Positions 32,757 through 41,583 of a stretch of 64,000 nucleotides of DNA are shown piece by piece. How positions within the stretch are numbered: position 1 is the stretch's first letter; each line of letters begins with the position of its first letter. Made by a program: the position numbers and the translations under genes. The notes beneath the pieces are model-generated. The model ran no database searches and was not told the origin of the DNA. It worked only from the letters and a program-made list of their open reading frames with translations. Source of the stretch: Stutzerimonas stutzeri TS44. GTDB lineage: Bacteria; Pseudomonadota; Gammaproteobacteria; Pseudomonadales; Pseudomonadaceae. Location of the stretch: assembly GCA_000263395.1 (NCBI GenBank), contig AJXE01000002.1, positions 124,001 through 188,000 on the forward strand, written 5' to 3'.

Positions 32757-33452
32757 TCAGCGGCAAGGCTGCCCGAGCAGCGCGTCCAGTCGCAAGTGCG
32801 CAGCGACCTGCACGGCCGACGCCTCCGCCAGGCGCGGCACGCGGCCCAGACAGGGCGCCGGCAGCAGCTCATCGAGCGTCGCGAGGTTGTCTTCCAGCCG
32901 TGACATGGCGGGATCGATGATATTGGCGACCCAGCCAGCCAGCACCAGACCGTCGTGCGCGATCGCCTCGGCGCTCAGCAACGCATGACTGATACAACCC
33001 AGCCGCACGCCCACCACCAGAATCACCGGCAGTTGCAGGCGATTCGGCAAGGCGGCCAGCGTCTCCCGCGCGTTCAGCGGTACCCGCCAGCCGCCCGCCC
33101 CCTCGACGAGGGTGAAGTCGGCCCGTCGATCCAGTACGGCCTGTACCGCGTCGGCCAGCGCCTCGGTGCTCAACGTCACACCGGCTTCACGCGCGGCGAT
33201 ATGCGGGGCGATGGCCGGCGCGAAGGCGAACGGATTGACCTGTGCATAGTCCAGCGCCGGGCAGCACTCGGCCTGCAGCGCGAGCGCATCGGCATTGCGC
33301 AGGCCCTGCGGCGTCGTCGTGCAGCCGGAAGCGATCGGCTTGACCGCCGCCGTCGACAATCCGGCCACGCGCGCAGCATGCAGCAGACCGGCAGCGATGG
33401 TGGTCTTGCCGACATCGGTATCCGTGCCGGCGATGAAGAACGCGCGCTTCAA
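32757..33452 (-). CDS. bioD: Dethiobiotin synthetase
   Basis: A 231-residue BioD with the P-loop Gly-Thr-Asp-Thr-Asp-Val-Gly-Lys-Thr (residues 9-17), Lys in Val-Lys-Pro-Ile-Ala-Ser-Gly (switch I region) and Glu-Gly-Ala-Gly-Gly-Trp near 117. It closes the ureido ring of 7,8-diaminopelargonate with CO2 and ATP. It starts one base after the bioC stop, so translation is coupled. It is the last biotin gene of the run. bioA is absent here, as is usual for Pseudomonas, where it lies elsewhere. Confidence 0.95.
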   Translation of the reverse strand: MKRAFFIAGTDTDVGKTTIAAGLLHAARVAGLSTAAVKPIASGCTTTPQGLRNADALALQAECCPALDYAQVNPFAFAPAIAPHIAAREAGVTLSTEALADAVQAVLDRRADFTLVEGAGGWRVPLNARETLAALPNRLQLPVILVVGVRLGCISHALLSAEAIAHDGLVLAGWVANIIDPAMSRLEDNLATLDELLPAPCLGRVPRLAEASAVQVAAHLRLDALLGQPCR

Positions 33453-33453
33453 C

Positions 33454-34269
33454 TCATGACTCCTTGCGCAACACGCCGTAGACCACCTGATAGGTCGCCG
33501 GCAATCCCGCGGGCTGGCGCAGCTGCTCGTAGGCGGCGACCAGCGCGCGCAAACGCGCGCGGCCGGTCAGCCCGCCGGGCCGTCCGGGGTTGAGGTTGTG
33601 CGCACCGAGCGCCTTGAGCTCATGGGTCAACTGGCGCAGATCGGCGAAATGCAGCACCTCGGGACGCACCTCCAGCGCCAGCAGGCGCAGGCCGCTTTCA
33701 GCGCACAGCGTGCGGTAGGTGGTCAGTGGGCGAAAGCGATTGACATGGGCCAGGCCATCGACGGCCTGCCAGCTGTCGCGCAGCTCCTGCAGGGTGCCGC
33801 TGCACAGGCTGCTGAAGGCGAACGTACCGCCCGGCTGCAGGACCCGCCGGGCTTCGCTGAGCACCCCGGCGAAATCCTCGCACCACTGCAAGGCCAGGCT
33901 GGAAAATACCAGTCCGACACTGCCCTCGCGCAGCGGCAGGTGCTCGGCGTCGCCGACGACGAACTGCCGCGCGCCGCCAGCCGGCCGCGCGTGGCGCAGC
34001 ATGCCTTCGGCAATATCCAGCGCCACGCCCTCGGCCTGCGGGAACCGCGCCGCCAGCGCGCGGGAGAAATAGCCGGTGCCGCTGCCCAGATCGAGCCAGC
34101 GCGTCGGCGGCGACATGTCCGGCAATGCCGCCAGCAGATTGCCGCCGACCCGTCGCTGCAAGGCGGCGACGCTGTCGTAGCTGGCGGCGGCGCGGGAAAA
34201 GGACGCCGCTACCTGGCGCTTGTCGGGCAGTACGCCCGCCGGGCGCTGGCCGAGGGAAGACTCAGTCAT
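33454..34269 (-). CDS. bioC: Malonyl-ACP O-methyltransferase
   Basis: A 271-residue class I SAM methyltransferase with motif I [11 protein letters not shown] (about 55-65) and the BioC-type Phe-Ser-Ser-Leu-Ala-Leu-Gln-Trp-Cys near 125. It methylates malonyl-ACP, so that fatty-acid synthesis elongates it as a disguised substrate toward pimeloyl-ACP. The ATG at 34269 overlaps the bioH stop by 8 bp. Longer in-frame sequence upstream is the shifted shadow of bioH. Confidence 0.95.
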   Translation of the reverse strand: MTESSLGQRPAGVLPDKRQVAASFSRAAASYDSVAALQRRVGGNLLAALPDMSPPTRWLDLGSGTGYFSRALAARFPQAEGVALDIAEGMLRHARPAGGARQFVVGDAEHLPLREGSVGLVFSSLALQWCEDFAGVLSEARRVLQPGGTFAFSSLCSGTLQELRDSWQAVDGLAHVNRFRPLTTYRTLCAESGLRLLALEVRPEVLHFADLRQLTHELKALGAHNLNPGRPGGLTGRARLRALVAAYEQLRQPAGLPATYQVVYGVLRKES

Positions 34270-34987
34270 CCTCGCCCTCATCCATGAACGCCAGCATCGC
34301 CGTCGCCACATCCTCGGCGCGCTCCAGCGGCAGGCCGTGGCTGGCGTTGGCCAGCACGTCGACCTCCACGTCCGGCAACCAGGCCAGCAGCGCCTCGGCG
34401 GCGGCCGCCGGCACCAGCGCATCGCCGCCGGCAAACAGGTGCAGCTGCGGGCCGACGTAGCGCTGCAACGCCGCGCGACCATCCAGTTCGGCCAGCAGGC
34501 GCAGTCCGGCAGCGGCTACCGCCTGCGGCTGGTCGAGCAGACTGACCTGCAGCTGTCGCGCCAGCGTGCGCGGATCGTAGGCGCCGCGGCTGCAGAGCAG
34601 GCTGAAACGCTTGAGCGTGTCCTGCGGGCCCAGACGGAAGGCTTCCTCGAAGGCATCGAAGACCTCGGCCGGCATGGCTGCCGACCAGTCGTCGCGGCCA
34701 CGGAAACAGGGGTTGCTGCACAGCGTCATCAAGCCAGGACAGTTGTCGCCGCGGCGCGCCGCCAGCTGAGTCGCCAGCATGCCGCCCAGCGACCAGCCGG
34801 CCAGCCAGCCGTCGGCCGGCAGGCGCGCGTTCAGCTCGTCGAGCCAGGCGCTCGGCTGCTCCAGCGCCGGCAGCGGTGCGATCTCGACCTGCAGGTGCGG
34901 CTGGCGCTCGCGCAGTACCTCGGCCAGCGGTTCGAGCGCCGCGGGGCCGAACGCCCAGCCCGGCAGCAGAATCAGTCGCTCACGCAT
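34262..34987 (-). CDS. bioH: Pimeloyl-ACP methyl ester carboxylesterase
   Basis: A 241-residue alpha/beta hydrolase. The nucleophile elbow is Gly-Trp-Ser-Leu-Gly-Gly (Ser about 71), His lies in Ala-Ser-His-Gly-Leu-Pro near the C-terminus (about 218), and the oxyanion region starts Leu-Pro-Gly-Trp-Ala-Phe-Gly. It hydrolyses the methyl ester made by BioC's route, ending chain elongation. The ATG at 34987 overlaps the bioF stop by 8 bp and aligns with the family start. Confidence 0.93.
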   Translation of the reverse strand: MRERLILLPGWAFGPAALEPLAEVLRERQPHLQVEIAPLPALEQPSAWLDELNARLPADGWLAGWSLGGMLATQLAARRGDNCPGLMTLCSNPCFRGRDDWSAAMPAEVFDAFEEAFRLGPQDTLKRFSLLCSRGAYDPRTLARQLQVSLLDQPQAVAAAGLRLLAELDGRAALQRYVGPQLHLFAGGDALVPAAAAEALLAWLPDVEVDVLANASHGLPLERAEDVATAMLAFMDEGEDD

Positions 34988-36158
34988 CGTCGCGCTCCTC
35001 GGGCAGCAATGCCCAGCAGTCGGCCAGCGCCTCCAGCAGGCGCTCGAGCTGCGCATCGCTATGGGTCGCGGTGAAGGTGATCCGCAACCGTGCGCTGCCG
35101 GCCGGAACGGTCGGCGGGCGGATGGCGCCGACCAGAATGCCGCGCTCGCGCAGCAACGCCGACAGCCTCAACGCCCGCTCGCTGCTGCCGACCAGCACCG
35201 GCTGGATCGGCGTCGGGCTATCCATCAGCGTCAGGCCGATCTGCGCGGCACCTGCGCGAAAACGCGCCACCAGACGCTGCAGATGCTCCCGTCGCCAGCC
35301 CTCGCTGCGCAGCAGCTCCAGGCTTTTCAGTGTGGCACAGGCCACCGCCGGCGGCTGGCTGGTGGTGTAGATGTACGGACGGGCGAACTGGATCAGCGTC
35401 TCGATCAGCTCTTCGCTGCCGGCGACGAACGCCCCTGCCGTGCCGAACGCCTTGCCGAGGGTGCCGACCAGCACCGGCACATCGTCGATGCCCAGACCGA
35501 AATGTTCGACGATGCCGCCGCCGTTCGCGCCCAGCGGGCCGAAGCCGTGCGCATCGTCGACCATCACCCAGGCGCCGCGCTGCCGGGCTGCGGCGCAGAT
35601 CGCCGGCAGCTCGGCGAGGTCGCCGTCCATGCTGAACACGCCGTCGGTGACCACCAGGGTATTGCCGGCGGCTTTCTCCAGGCGCTTGGCGAGGCTGGCG
35701 GCATCGCTGTGCAGGTAGCGCGAGAAACGCGCGCCGGACAGCAGCCCCGCATCCAGCAGCGAGGCGTGATTGAGGCGATCTTCCAGCACCGTGTCGCCCT
35801 GCCCGACCAGCGCGGTGACCGCCGCCAGGTTGGCCATGTAGCCGGTGGAAAACAGCAGCGCGCGCGGCCGCCCGGTGAACTCGGCGAGCGCTTCTTCGAG
35901 CAGGTGATGCGGCGTGCTGTGGCCGATCACCAGATGCGAGGCGCCGCCGCCGACACCCCAGGTCGCGGCGCCCTGCTGCATGGCGGCGATCACCTCGGGA
36001 TGATTGGCCAGACCCAGGTAGTCGTTGGAGCTGAAGGCCAGCAGGCGCTCGCCGTCGACCGTCACTTCAGGCCCTTGTGGGCTCTGCAACAGTGGTCGCT
36101 GGCGATAAAGGTGCGCGGCGCGGCGCTCGGCGAGGCGGGAGGCGAGATCGAAGGACAC
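34980..36158 (-). CDS. bioF: 8-amino-7-oxononanoate synthase
   Basis: A 392-residue alpha-oxoamine synthase. PLP Lys lies in Gly-Thr-Leu-Gly-Lys-Ala-Phe-Gly-Thr (about 236), with Ser-Asn-Asp-Tyr-Leu-Gly-Leu-Ala near 43 and Asp-Asp-Ala-His-Gly-Phe-Gly near 203. It condenses pimeloyl-ACP with alanine. A GTG at 36158 is the start: it gives the conserved Ser-Phe-Asp-Leu N-terminus and has GGAG 6 bp upstream. The Cys/Leu-rich residues further upstream are encoded by repeat copy C. Confidence 0.95.
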   Translation of the reverse strand: MSFDLASRLAERRAAHLYRQRPLLQSPQGPEVTVDGERLLAFSSNDYLGLANHPEVIAAMQQGAATWGVGGGASHLVIGHSTPHHLLEEALAEFTGRPRALLFSTGYMANLAAVTALVGQGDTVLEDRLNHASLLDAGLLSGARFSRYLHSDAASLAKRLEKAAGNTLVVTDGVFSMDGDLAELPAICAAARQRGAWVMVDDAHGFGPLGANGGGIVEHFGLGIDDVPVLVGTLGKAFGTAGAFVAGSEELIETLIQFARPYIYTTSQPPAVACATLKSLELLRSEGWRREHLQRLVARFRAGAAQIGLTLMDSPTPIQPVLVGSSERALRLSALLRERGILVGAIRPPTVPAGSARLRITFTATHSDAQLERLLEALADCWALLPEERDDA

Positions 36159-36167
36159 TAATAGCTC

Positions 36168-36248
36168 CAAGCTGCAAGCTGCAAGCTGCAAGCTGCAAGC
36201 CACAAGCACTGCCACAACGAGCTTGCAGCTTGAGGCTTGCCGCTTGCG
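36168..36248. repeat. Heptamer-type inverted repeat, copy C
   Basis: The left arm 36168-36207 is a direct tandem of the 7-mer CAAGCTG (more than four units) ending in GCCACAAGC. The right arm 36220-36248 is the inverse (GCTTGCAG, CTTGAGG, CTTGCCG, CTTGCG). The loop is about 12 bp. It fills the bioB-bioF gap: the right arm stops 8 bp before the bioB stop codon, and the left arm ends about 10 bp before the bioF GTG. Confidence 0.8.
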
Positions 36249-36255
36249 ACTGCGT

Positions 36256-37311
36256 TTATACGGCCGCGTTGTAGAACAGCTTGGAATCGCGCTGCTCGAT
36301 CAGCGCCTGCTCGATGGCGGCCTGATGCACCTCGTCGGCGTGCTCGTGGCGCTCTTCCGGCTGGATGCCCAGGCGCGCGAACAGCTGCATATCCTTGTCG
36401 GCCTGCGGGTTGGCGGTGGTCAGCAGCTTCTCGCCATAGAAGATCGAGTTGGCGCCGGCGAGGAAGGCCAGGGCCTGCATCTGCTCGTTCATCTGCTCGC
36501 GGCCGGCGGACAGGCGCACGTGGGATTTCGGCATCATGATCCGCGCCACGGCGAGCATGCGGATGAAGTCGAACGGATCGACGTCTTGTTCCTCGGCCAG
36601 CGGCGTGCCCTTGACCTTGACCAGCATGTTGATCGGCACCGACTCCGGGTGCTCCGGCAGGTTGGCCAGCTGGATCAGCAGGCCGGCGCGGTCGTCCAGC
36701 GACTCGCCCATGCCGAGGATGCCGCCGGAGCAGATCTTCATCCCCGCCTCGCGCACGTAGCTCAGCGTCTCCAGACGCTCGGCGTAGGTGCGGGTGGTGA
36801 TGATGTTGCCGTAGTACTCCGGCGAGGTGTCGAGGTTGTGGTTGTAGTAGTCCAGGCCCGCGGCGGCCAGCGCCTGGGTCTGTTCCTGGTCGAGCTTGCC
36901 GAGGGTCATGCAGGTTTCCAGGCCCAGCGCCTTGACGCCCTCGACCATCTTCAGCACGTAGGGCATGTCCTTGGCGGACGGGTGCTTCCAGGCCGCGCCC
37001 ATGCAGAAACGCGTCGAGCCGATGGCCTTGGCCTCGGCGGCCGCCTCCAGCACCTTCTGCACCTCCATCAGCTTCTCTTTATCCAGACCGGTGTTGTAGT
37101 GACCGGACTGCGGGCAGTACTTGCAGTCTTCCGGGCAGGCGCCGGTCTTGATCGACAGCAGCGTGGAAACCTGCACGCGGTTGGCGTCGAAGTGCTGGCG
37201 GTGCACGGTCTGCGCCTGGAACAGCAGATCGTTGAACGGCTGGGTGAAGAGCGCCTTGACCTCGGCGAGCGTCCAGTCGTGGCGGGTAACGGAAGCGGCG
37301 GTGGCGCTCAT
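36256..37311 (-). CDS. bioB: Biotin synthase
   Basis: A 351-residue radical-SAM enzyme with Cys-Pro-Glu-Asp-Cys-Lys-Tyr-Cys (4Fe-4S cluster, about 60-67) and Tyr-Tyr-Asn-His-Asn-Leu-Asp-Thr (about 158). It also has the Gly-Gly-Ile-Leu-Gly-Met-Gly-Glu stretch and Arg in Val-Arg-Leu-Ser-Ala-Gly-Arg. It inserts sulfur into dethiobiotin. It is the first gene of bioB-bioF-bioH-bioC-bioD, with a plausible promoter 50-80 bp upstream. It is divergent from comF, 93 bp away. Confidence 0.97.
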   Translation of the reverse strand: MSATAASVTRHDWTLAEVKALFTQPFNDLLFQAQTVHRQHFDANRVQVSTLLSIKTGACPEDCKYCPQSGHYNTGLDKEKLMEVQKVLEAAAEAKAIGSTRFCMGAAWKHPSAKDMPYVLKMVEGVKALGLETCMTLGKLDQEQTQALAAAGLDYYNHNLDTSPEYYGNIITTRTYAERLETLSYVREAGMKICSGGILGMGESLDDRAGLLIQLANLPEHPESVPINMLVKVKGTPLAEEQDVDPFDFIRMLAVARIMMPKSHVRLSAGREQMNEQMQALAFLAGANSIFYGEKLLTTANPQADKDMQLFARLGIQPEERHEHADEVHQAAIEQALIEQRDSKLFYNAAV

Positions 37312-37362
37312 CGGTGATCCTTGTAATAAATAACGGCTCGGCGGCCTGGCACGGATGCGGAA

Positions 37363-37390
37363 TGGTTAGCCAAGCCCGATACGCTGTCAA
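37363..37390 (-). promoter_or_regulatory. Candidate sigma-70 promoter of the biotin operon
   Basis: On the minus strand TTGACA (37390-37385) and TAACCA (37368-37363) are separated by 16 bp, about 52 bp upstream of the bioB ATG. No clear BirA-type palindrome is seen. Confidence 0.5.
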
Positions 37391-37404
37391 CCAGGAACGG
37401 AATC

Positions 37405-38109
37405 ATGGTGAACAAGTGGTCATTTATTGAGCAGTATTGTCTGCTCTGCGACGAACCCTGCGCGGGCGATCCGCTGTGCAGTGCCTGCGAAGCCGACCTG
37501 CCCTGGCTCGACGCGCGCTGCACGGTCTGCGCCGTGCCGCTGCCGGTGCGCGGGCTGGTCTGCGGCGAATGCCTGAAGCGACCGCCGGCTTACGACCACG
37601 TCGAGGTGCCCTGGCGTTTCGCCTTTCCGGTCGACACGCTGATCACGCGCTTCAAGCACCAGGCGCACTGGCCGTTCGGTCGATTGCTGGGCGAGCGCCT
37701 GGCGCACCATCTGCGCCACGCCTACGCCGATGGCCTGCCGCGTCCGGACCTGTTGCTGCCGGTGCCCCTGGCCCGCCGCCGGATGCGCCAGCGCGGCTTC
37801 AACCAGGCGCAGATGCTGGCCCGCTGGCTGAACCGCGGGCTGGCCATCGCGCTCGATGACGGCACGCTGGAACGGCTGCTCGACACCCCGCCGCAACAGC
37901 AGCTGGACGCCGCCACGCGCCGACGCAACCTGCGCCAGGCGTTCGCCCTCAGGCCCGGCAGCGACGTGCGCGGCCGCCACCTGGCGCTGATCGACGACGT
38001 GCTGACCACCGGCGCCACCGCCGAGGCACTCGCCCGCCTGCTCAAGCGCGCGGGCGCGGCGCGGGTCGATGTCTACTGCCTGGCGCGCACGCCGAAGCCC
38101 GGCGACTGA
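37405..38109 (+). CDS. comF: ComF family phosphoribosyltransferase-like protein
   Basis: A 234-residue ComF protein. It has an N-terminal double zinc-ribbon (Cys-x2-Cys pairs between residues 13 and 56), then a PRTase domain with Pro-Val-Pro-Leu-Ala-Arg-Arg-Arg-x-Arg-x-Arg-Gly-Phe-Asn-Gln and the PRPP loop Ile-Asp-Asp-Val-Leu-Thr-Thr-Gly-Ala-Thr (about 198-207). Family members act in DNA uptake for natural transformation; P. stutzeri-group bacteria are naturally competent. The ATG at 37405 follows AGGA. It is divergent from bioB. Confidence 0.88.
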   Translation: MVNKWSFIEQYCLLCDEPCAGDPLCSACEADLPWLDARCTVCAVPLPVRGLVCGECLKRPPAYDHVEVPWRFAFPVDTLITRFKHQAHWPFGRLLGERLAHHLRHAYADGLPRPDLLLPVPLARRRMRQRGFNQAQMLARWLNRGLAIALDDGTLERLLDTPPQQQLDAATRRRNLRQAFALRPGSDVRGRHLALIDDVLTTGATAEALARLLKRAGAARVDVYCLARTPKPGD

Positions 38110-38211
38110 CGCGCGCCAGCCCGGCGAACCCCGGAGCCGCGCTGGCCGTGCACATTCGCGGCGCGGGTGTTCCCCACGTACACTGACCGGCCCCATCCTG
38201 CGGAGCCGGTC

Positions 38212-39186
38212 ATGTCCCATCCCTTCGATACCCTCACGCCGGATCTGGTCCTCGACGCCGTGGAAAGCCTCGGCTATCTCAGCGACGCCCGCGTGCTGGC
38301 GCTCAACAGCTACGAAAACCGCGTTTATCAGGTGGGCATCGAGGGCGAAACGCCGTTGATCGCCAAGTTCTATCGCCCGGCACGCTGGAGCGACGCGGCG
38401 ATCCTCGAGGAACATCAGTTCAGCCTGGAGCTGAGCGAACACGAGGTGCCGGTGGTGGCGCCGCTGGAGCGCGAGGGCAAGACGCTGTTCGCCCATGCCG
38501 GCTTTCGCTTCGCGCTGTTTCCGCGACGTGGCGGGCGCGCACCGGAGCCGGGCAATCTCGACCAGCTGTATCGTCTCGGCCAACTGCTCGGGCGTCTGCA
38601 TGCCATCGGCGCCAGCCGGCCGTTCGCGCACCGGGAAACGCTGGGCGTGCAGAACTTCGGCCACGACTCGCTGAATACCCTGCTCGACGGCGGCTTCGTA
38701 CCCCGCAGCCTGCTGCCGGCCTACGAATCGGTGGCGCGCGACCTGCTCAAGCGGGTCGAGGACGTCTTCGCCAGCACCGACTTCACGCCCATCCGCCTGC
38801 ACGGCGACTGCCACCCGGGCAACATCCTGGCGCGCGATGACGCCTTCCATCTGGTCGATCTGGACGACTGCCGCACGGGCCTGGCCGTGCAGGACCTGTG
38901 GATGATGCTCGCCGGTGAGCGTCACGAGCGGCTCGGTCAACTGGCCGAACTGGTGGACGGCTACAACGAGTTCCACGACTTCGCCCCGCGCGAGCTGCCG
39001 CTGATCGAGGCACTGCGGGCGCTGCGACTGATGCACTACAGCGCCTGGCTGGCGCGGCGCTGGGACGATCCGGCGTTTCCGATGAGCTTTCCCTGGTTCG
39101 GTAGCGAGCGCTACTGGGGCGATCAGGTGCTGATCCTGCGCGAGCAGATGGCGGCGTTGCAGGAAGAGCCGTTGCGGCTGTTTTAG
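38212..39186 (+). CDS. srkA: Stress response kinase A (YihE/RdoA)
   Basis: A 324-residue aminoglycoside-phosphotransferase-fold Ser/Thr kinase. It has Leu-Ile-Ala-Lys-Phe-Tyr-Arg-Pro (Lys of the N-lobe, about 51), Arg-Leu-His-Gly-Asp-Cys-His-Pro-Gly-Asn-Ile-Leu (catalytic loop, about 200-211) and Val-Asp-Leu-Asp-Asp-Cys (metal loop). SrkA/YihE protects against envelope stress and MazEF-linked death in E. coli. The ATG at 38212 follows GGAGCCGGTC; the 15 upstream codons are not used. It is about 100 bp after comF, same direction. Confidence 0.92.
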   Translation: MSHPFDTLTPDLVLDAVESLGYLSDARVLALNSYENRVYQVGIEGETPLIAKFYRPARWSDAAILEEHQFSLELSEHEVPVVAPLEREGKTLFAHAGFRFALFPRRGGRAPEPGNLDQLYRLGQLLGRLHAIGASRPFAHRETLGVQNFGHDSLNTLLDGGFVPRSLLPAYESVARDLLKRVEDVFASTDFTPIRLHGDCHPGNILARDDAFHLVDLDDCRTGLAVQDLWMMLAGERHERLGQLAELVDGYNEFHDFAPRELPLIEALRALRLMHYSAWLARRWDDPAFPMSFPWFGSERYWGDQVLILREQMAALQEEPLRLF

Positions 39187-39208
39187 GACGTGCGTGCTGC
39201 CAGCTCCG

Positions 39209-39517
39209 CTTGGCGGGTTGCATCTGTCCTGCGGCGCGTGTCCCCGGCGGGCTGAAGCCCACCCTACGGAGGCAGGTAGGGTTTCGTGAGGCGCCCACCC
39301 TACGACTTGGCGGGTTGCATCCGCCCTGCGGCGCGCTTCCCCTGGTGGGCTGAAGCCCACCCTACGGAGGCAGGTATGGTTTCGCGAGGCACCCACCCTA
39401 CGACTTGGCGGGTTGCACCCGCCCTGCGGCGCACTTCCCCGGTGGGCTGAAGCCCACCCTACGGAGGCAGGTATGGTTTCGCGAGGCGCCCGGCCGTAGG
39501 GTGGGCTTCAGCCCACC
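39209..39517. repeat. Three-copy 97-98-bp tandem repeat with an inverted tail
   Basis: Units start at 39209, 39306 and 39404 (each CTTGGCGGGTTGCA), periods 97 and 98 bp, differing by scattered substitutions and one indel. Each unit contains GGGCTGAAGCCCACCCTACGG. The array ends with that motif in reverse (39494-39517), so the last unit and tail can pair. GTGGGCT-GA-AGCCCAC is itself a hairpin. It lies between convergent srkA and rlmJ, whose gap (39187-39561) holds no gene. Confidence 0.9.
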
Positions 39518-39561
39518 AAACACTGAAGTCCACCTAACACATCGCAGCAGAACCCCCTCCT

Positions 39562-40401
39562 TCAGGCCTCTTCGATCAACCAGTCCAGCCGCCAATCGCC
39601 CTGGCTCTGCGCCAGCTGCCCGGCCAGCCACGGCAGCAGCTCGCGCAGTTCGTCCTCCAGGCCCCACGGCGGATTGGCGATGGCCAGGCCCGAGCCGGCC
39701 AGGCGGCTGGCATCGTCAGCCGGGTGGACGAACAGCTCGGCGCGCAGCAACTTGGGCGCACCGCTGCGCGCCAGGTCCTGATAGAAGCGCTTGAGCTGGC
39801 GCTCGTCCTTGATCGGATACCAGATCACGCCGATGGTCTGACGCATGCGCCCCAGCGCCTCCTTGAGCGCCGTCACACAACGGCTCAGCTCGTCGGCCTG
39901 CTCGAACGGCGGATCGATCAGCAGCACCACGCGCTTCTCCGGCGTCGGCATCAACGCGCGCGGCACGAACCAGCCCTCGCCCAGGTGCACGGCAACGCGG
40001 CGGTCGCCGGCCATGTTGTCCTTGAGCAGCGCGCCGTCCTGCGGGTGCTTCTCGTTGAGCTGCAGGCGATCCTGCTCGCGCGTCAGCTGCCGCGCCAGTT
40101 CGGGCGAGCCGGGGTAGTAGCGCAGTGCGCCGTCCGGGTTGAGCGCGCGGATCACGCCGAGGTAGTCGTCGAGCAGCGCCGGGCGCAGCTCGGCCTGCCA
40201 GATGCGCGCGATGCCCTGCAGCCACTCGCCGGTGCGGCTGGCCTGATCGCCGGCCAGGTCGTACAGCCCGACGCCGGCGTGGCTGTCCAGGTAGGCGAAC
40301 GGCGCCTCCTTGCGCGACAGCAAAGCGAAGATCCGGCTCAGGACCAGGTGTTTGAGCACGTCGGCGTGATTGCCGGCGTGGAAGGCGTGGCGGTAGTTCA
40401 T
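39562..40401 (-). CDS. rlmJ: 23S rRNA (adenine2030-N6)-methyltransferase
   Basis: A 279-residue RlmJ. The N-terminus Met-Asn-Tyr-Arg-His-Ala-Phe-His-Ala-Gly-Asn-His-Ala-Asp-Val-Leu-Lys-His is diagnostic. Asp-Ser-His-Ala-Gly-Val-Gly-Leu-Tyr-Asp (SAM region, about 40-49) and Ile-Asp-Pro-Pro-Phe-Glu (catalytic D-P-P-F/Y, about 163-168) follow. It methylates A2030 of 23S rRNA. It is divergent from the nitronate monooxygenase-like gene and convergent with srkA across the tandem repeat. Confidence 0.95.
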   Translation of the reverse strand: MNYRHAFHAGNHADVLKHLVLSRIFALLSRKEAPFAYLDSHAGVGLYDLAGDQASRTGEWLQGIARIWQAELRPALLDDYLGVIRALNPDGALRYYPGSPELARQLTREQDRLQLNEKHPQDGALLKDNMAGDRRVAVHLGEGWFVPRALMPTPEKRVVLLIDPPFEQADELSRCVTALKEALGRMRQTIGVIWYPIKDERQLKRFYQDLARSGAPKLLRAELFVHPADDASRLAGSGLAIANPPWGLEDELRELLPWLAGQLAQSQGDWRLDWLIEEA

Positions 40402-40538
40402 GTGATCGCTCCTCGGCAGCCGCGCAGTTTACCCGCGCCGCAGGCGCCGCACACGAGCGGGCGGGCCGAAGGTTTCGCCGTTATCGTCCCGGAGGACTAG
40501 AGTTACTTATCCCACTATGACTTCTATGGAGTTGCCTC

Positions 40539-41582
40539 ATGGACCTGCGCGATCTTCTCGCTATCGAACACCCACTCATCCAGGCACCTATGGCAGGCGC
40601 GCAGAACCACGCGCTGGCCGCCGCGGTCTGCGGTGCCGGCGGGCTGGGTTCGATCCCGGCGGGCATGCTCGATGCCCAGGCACTGGAGCGCGAACTGAGC
40701 GCCATCGAAGCGCTGACCGACCGCCCCTACAACGTGAACTTCTTCTGCCACCAGACGCCCACTGTCGATCCGGCGCACATCGCCGCCTGGCACCACCTGC
40801 TGGCGCCGTATTTCGCCGAGTTCGGCATCGATCCGGCGCAGATTCCCAGCGGCGCGACCCGCCAGCCGTTCGATGCGGCGATGGCCGCCGTGCTGGAACA
40901 GCACCATCCGGCGCTGGTCAGCTTCCATTTCGGCCTGCCCACCCCCGAGCTGCTGAAGCACGCCCGCGCCAGCGGGGCGAAGATTGCCGCCAGCGCCACG
41001 ACCCTCGAAGAAGGCCTGTGGCTGCAGGAGCACGGCGTCGACGCGGTGATCGCCCAGGGCCTGGAGGCCGGCGGCCATCGCGGCATCTTCCTCGGCGAGG
41101 AGCTGACCACCCAGCTCGGCACCTTCGCCCTGCTGCCGCAGCTGGTCGAAGCGCTGAACGTGCCGGTGATCGCCGCCGGCGGCATCGCCGATGCGCGTGG
41201 CGTGGCGGCCGCGCAGGCGCTGGGCGCGGCTGGCGTGCAGGTCGGCACGGCCTATCTGCTGTGTCCGGAAAGCCTCACCAATCCGCTGCACCGCGCCGCA
41301 CTGAAGAGCGAACGCGCCCGGCACACCGCGCTGACCACGCTGTTCACCGGCCGCCCGGCACGCAGCATCGTCAACCGCCTCATGCGCGAACTCGGCCCGC
41401 TGCCGCATGGCGTGCCGGACTTCCCGCTGGCCGGCAATGCCATCAGCGCACTGCGCGCCAAGACCGAAAGCCTCGACCTGGATCACTGCACGCCGCTGTG
41501 GGCCGGGCAGAACGCCAGCGGTTGCCGCGAGGTGCCGGCCGCCGAGCTGACCCGCGCGCTGGCCGCCGGCTGGCACGCCTGA
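40539..41582 (+). CDS. NAD(P)H-dependent flavin oxidoreductase / class I nitronate monooxygenase-like
   Basis: A 347-residue FMN TIM-barrel protein. It has Gln-Ala-Pro-Met-Ala-Gly (about 14-19), Asn-Phe-Phe-Cys-His (about 67), Glu-Ala-Gly-Gly-His-Arg-Gly (about 180) and Ala-Ala-Gly-Gly-Ile-Ala-Asp (about 215), the pattern of class I nitronate monooxygenases including the active-site His. Such enzymes oxidise propionate-3-nitronate; some relatives are simple NAD(P)H:quinone reductases. GGAG lies 7 bp before the ATG. It ends one base from the convergent fni stop. Confidence 0.85.
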   Translation: MDLRDLLAIEHPLIQAPMAGAQNHALAAAVCGAGGLGSIPAGMLDAQALERELSAIEALTDRPYNVNFFCHQTPTVDPAHIAAWHHLLAPYFAEFGIDPAQIPSGATRQPFDAAMAAVLEQHHPALVSFHFGLPTPELLKHARASGAKIAASATTLEEGLWLQEHGVDAVIAQGLEAGGHRGIFLGEELTTQLGTFALLPQLVEALNVPVIAAGGIADARGVAAAQALGAAGVQVGTAYLLCPESLTNPLHRAALKSERARHTALTTLFTGRPARSIVNRLMRELGPLPHGVPDFPLAGNAISALRAKTESLDLDHCTPLWAGQNASGCREVPAAELTRALAAGWHA

Positions 41583-41583
41583 C

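Noticed and set aside
39209..39517. CRISPR-like array of three repeats
   Set aside because: The whole 97-bp unit is repeated, with no unique spacers, no 25-40-bp repeat core of constant sequence and no cas genes nearby.
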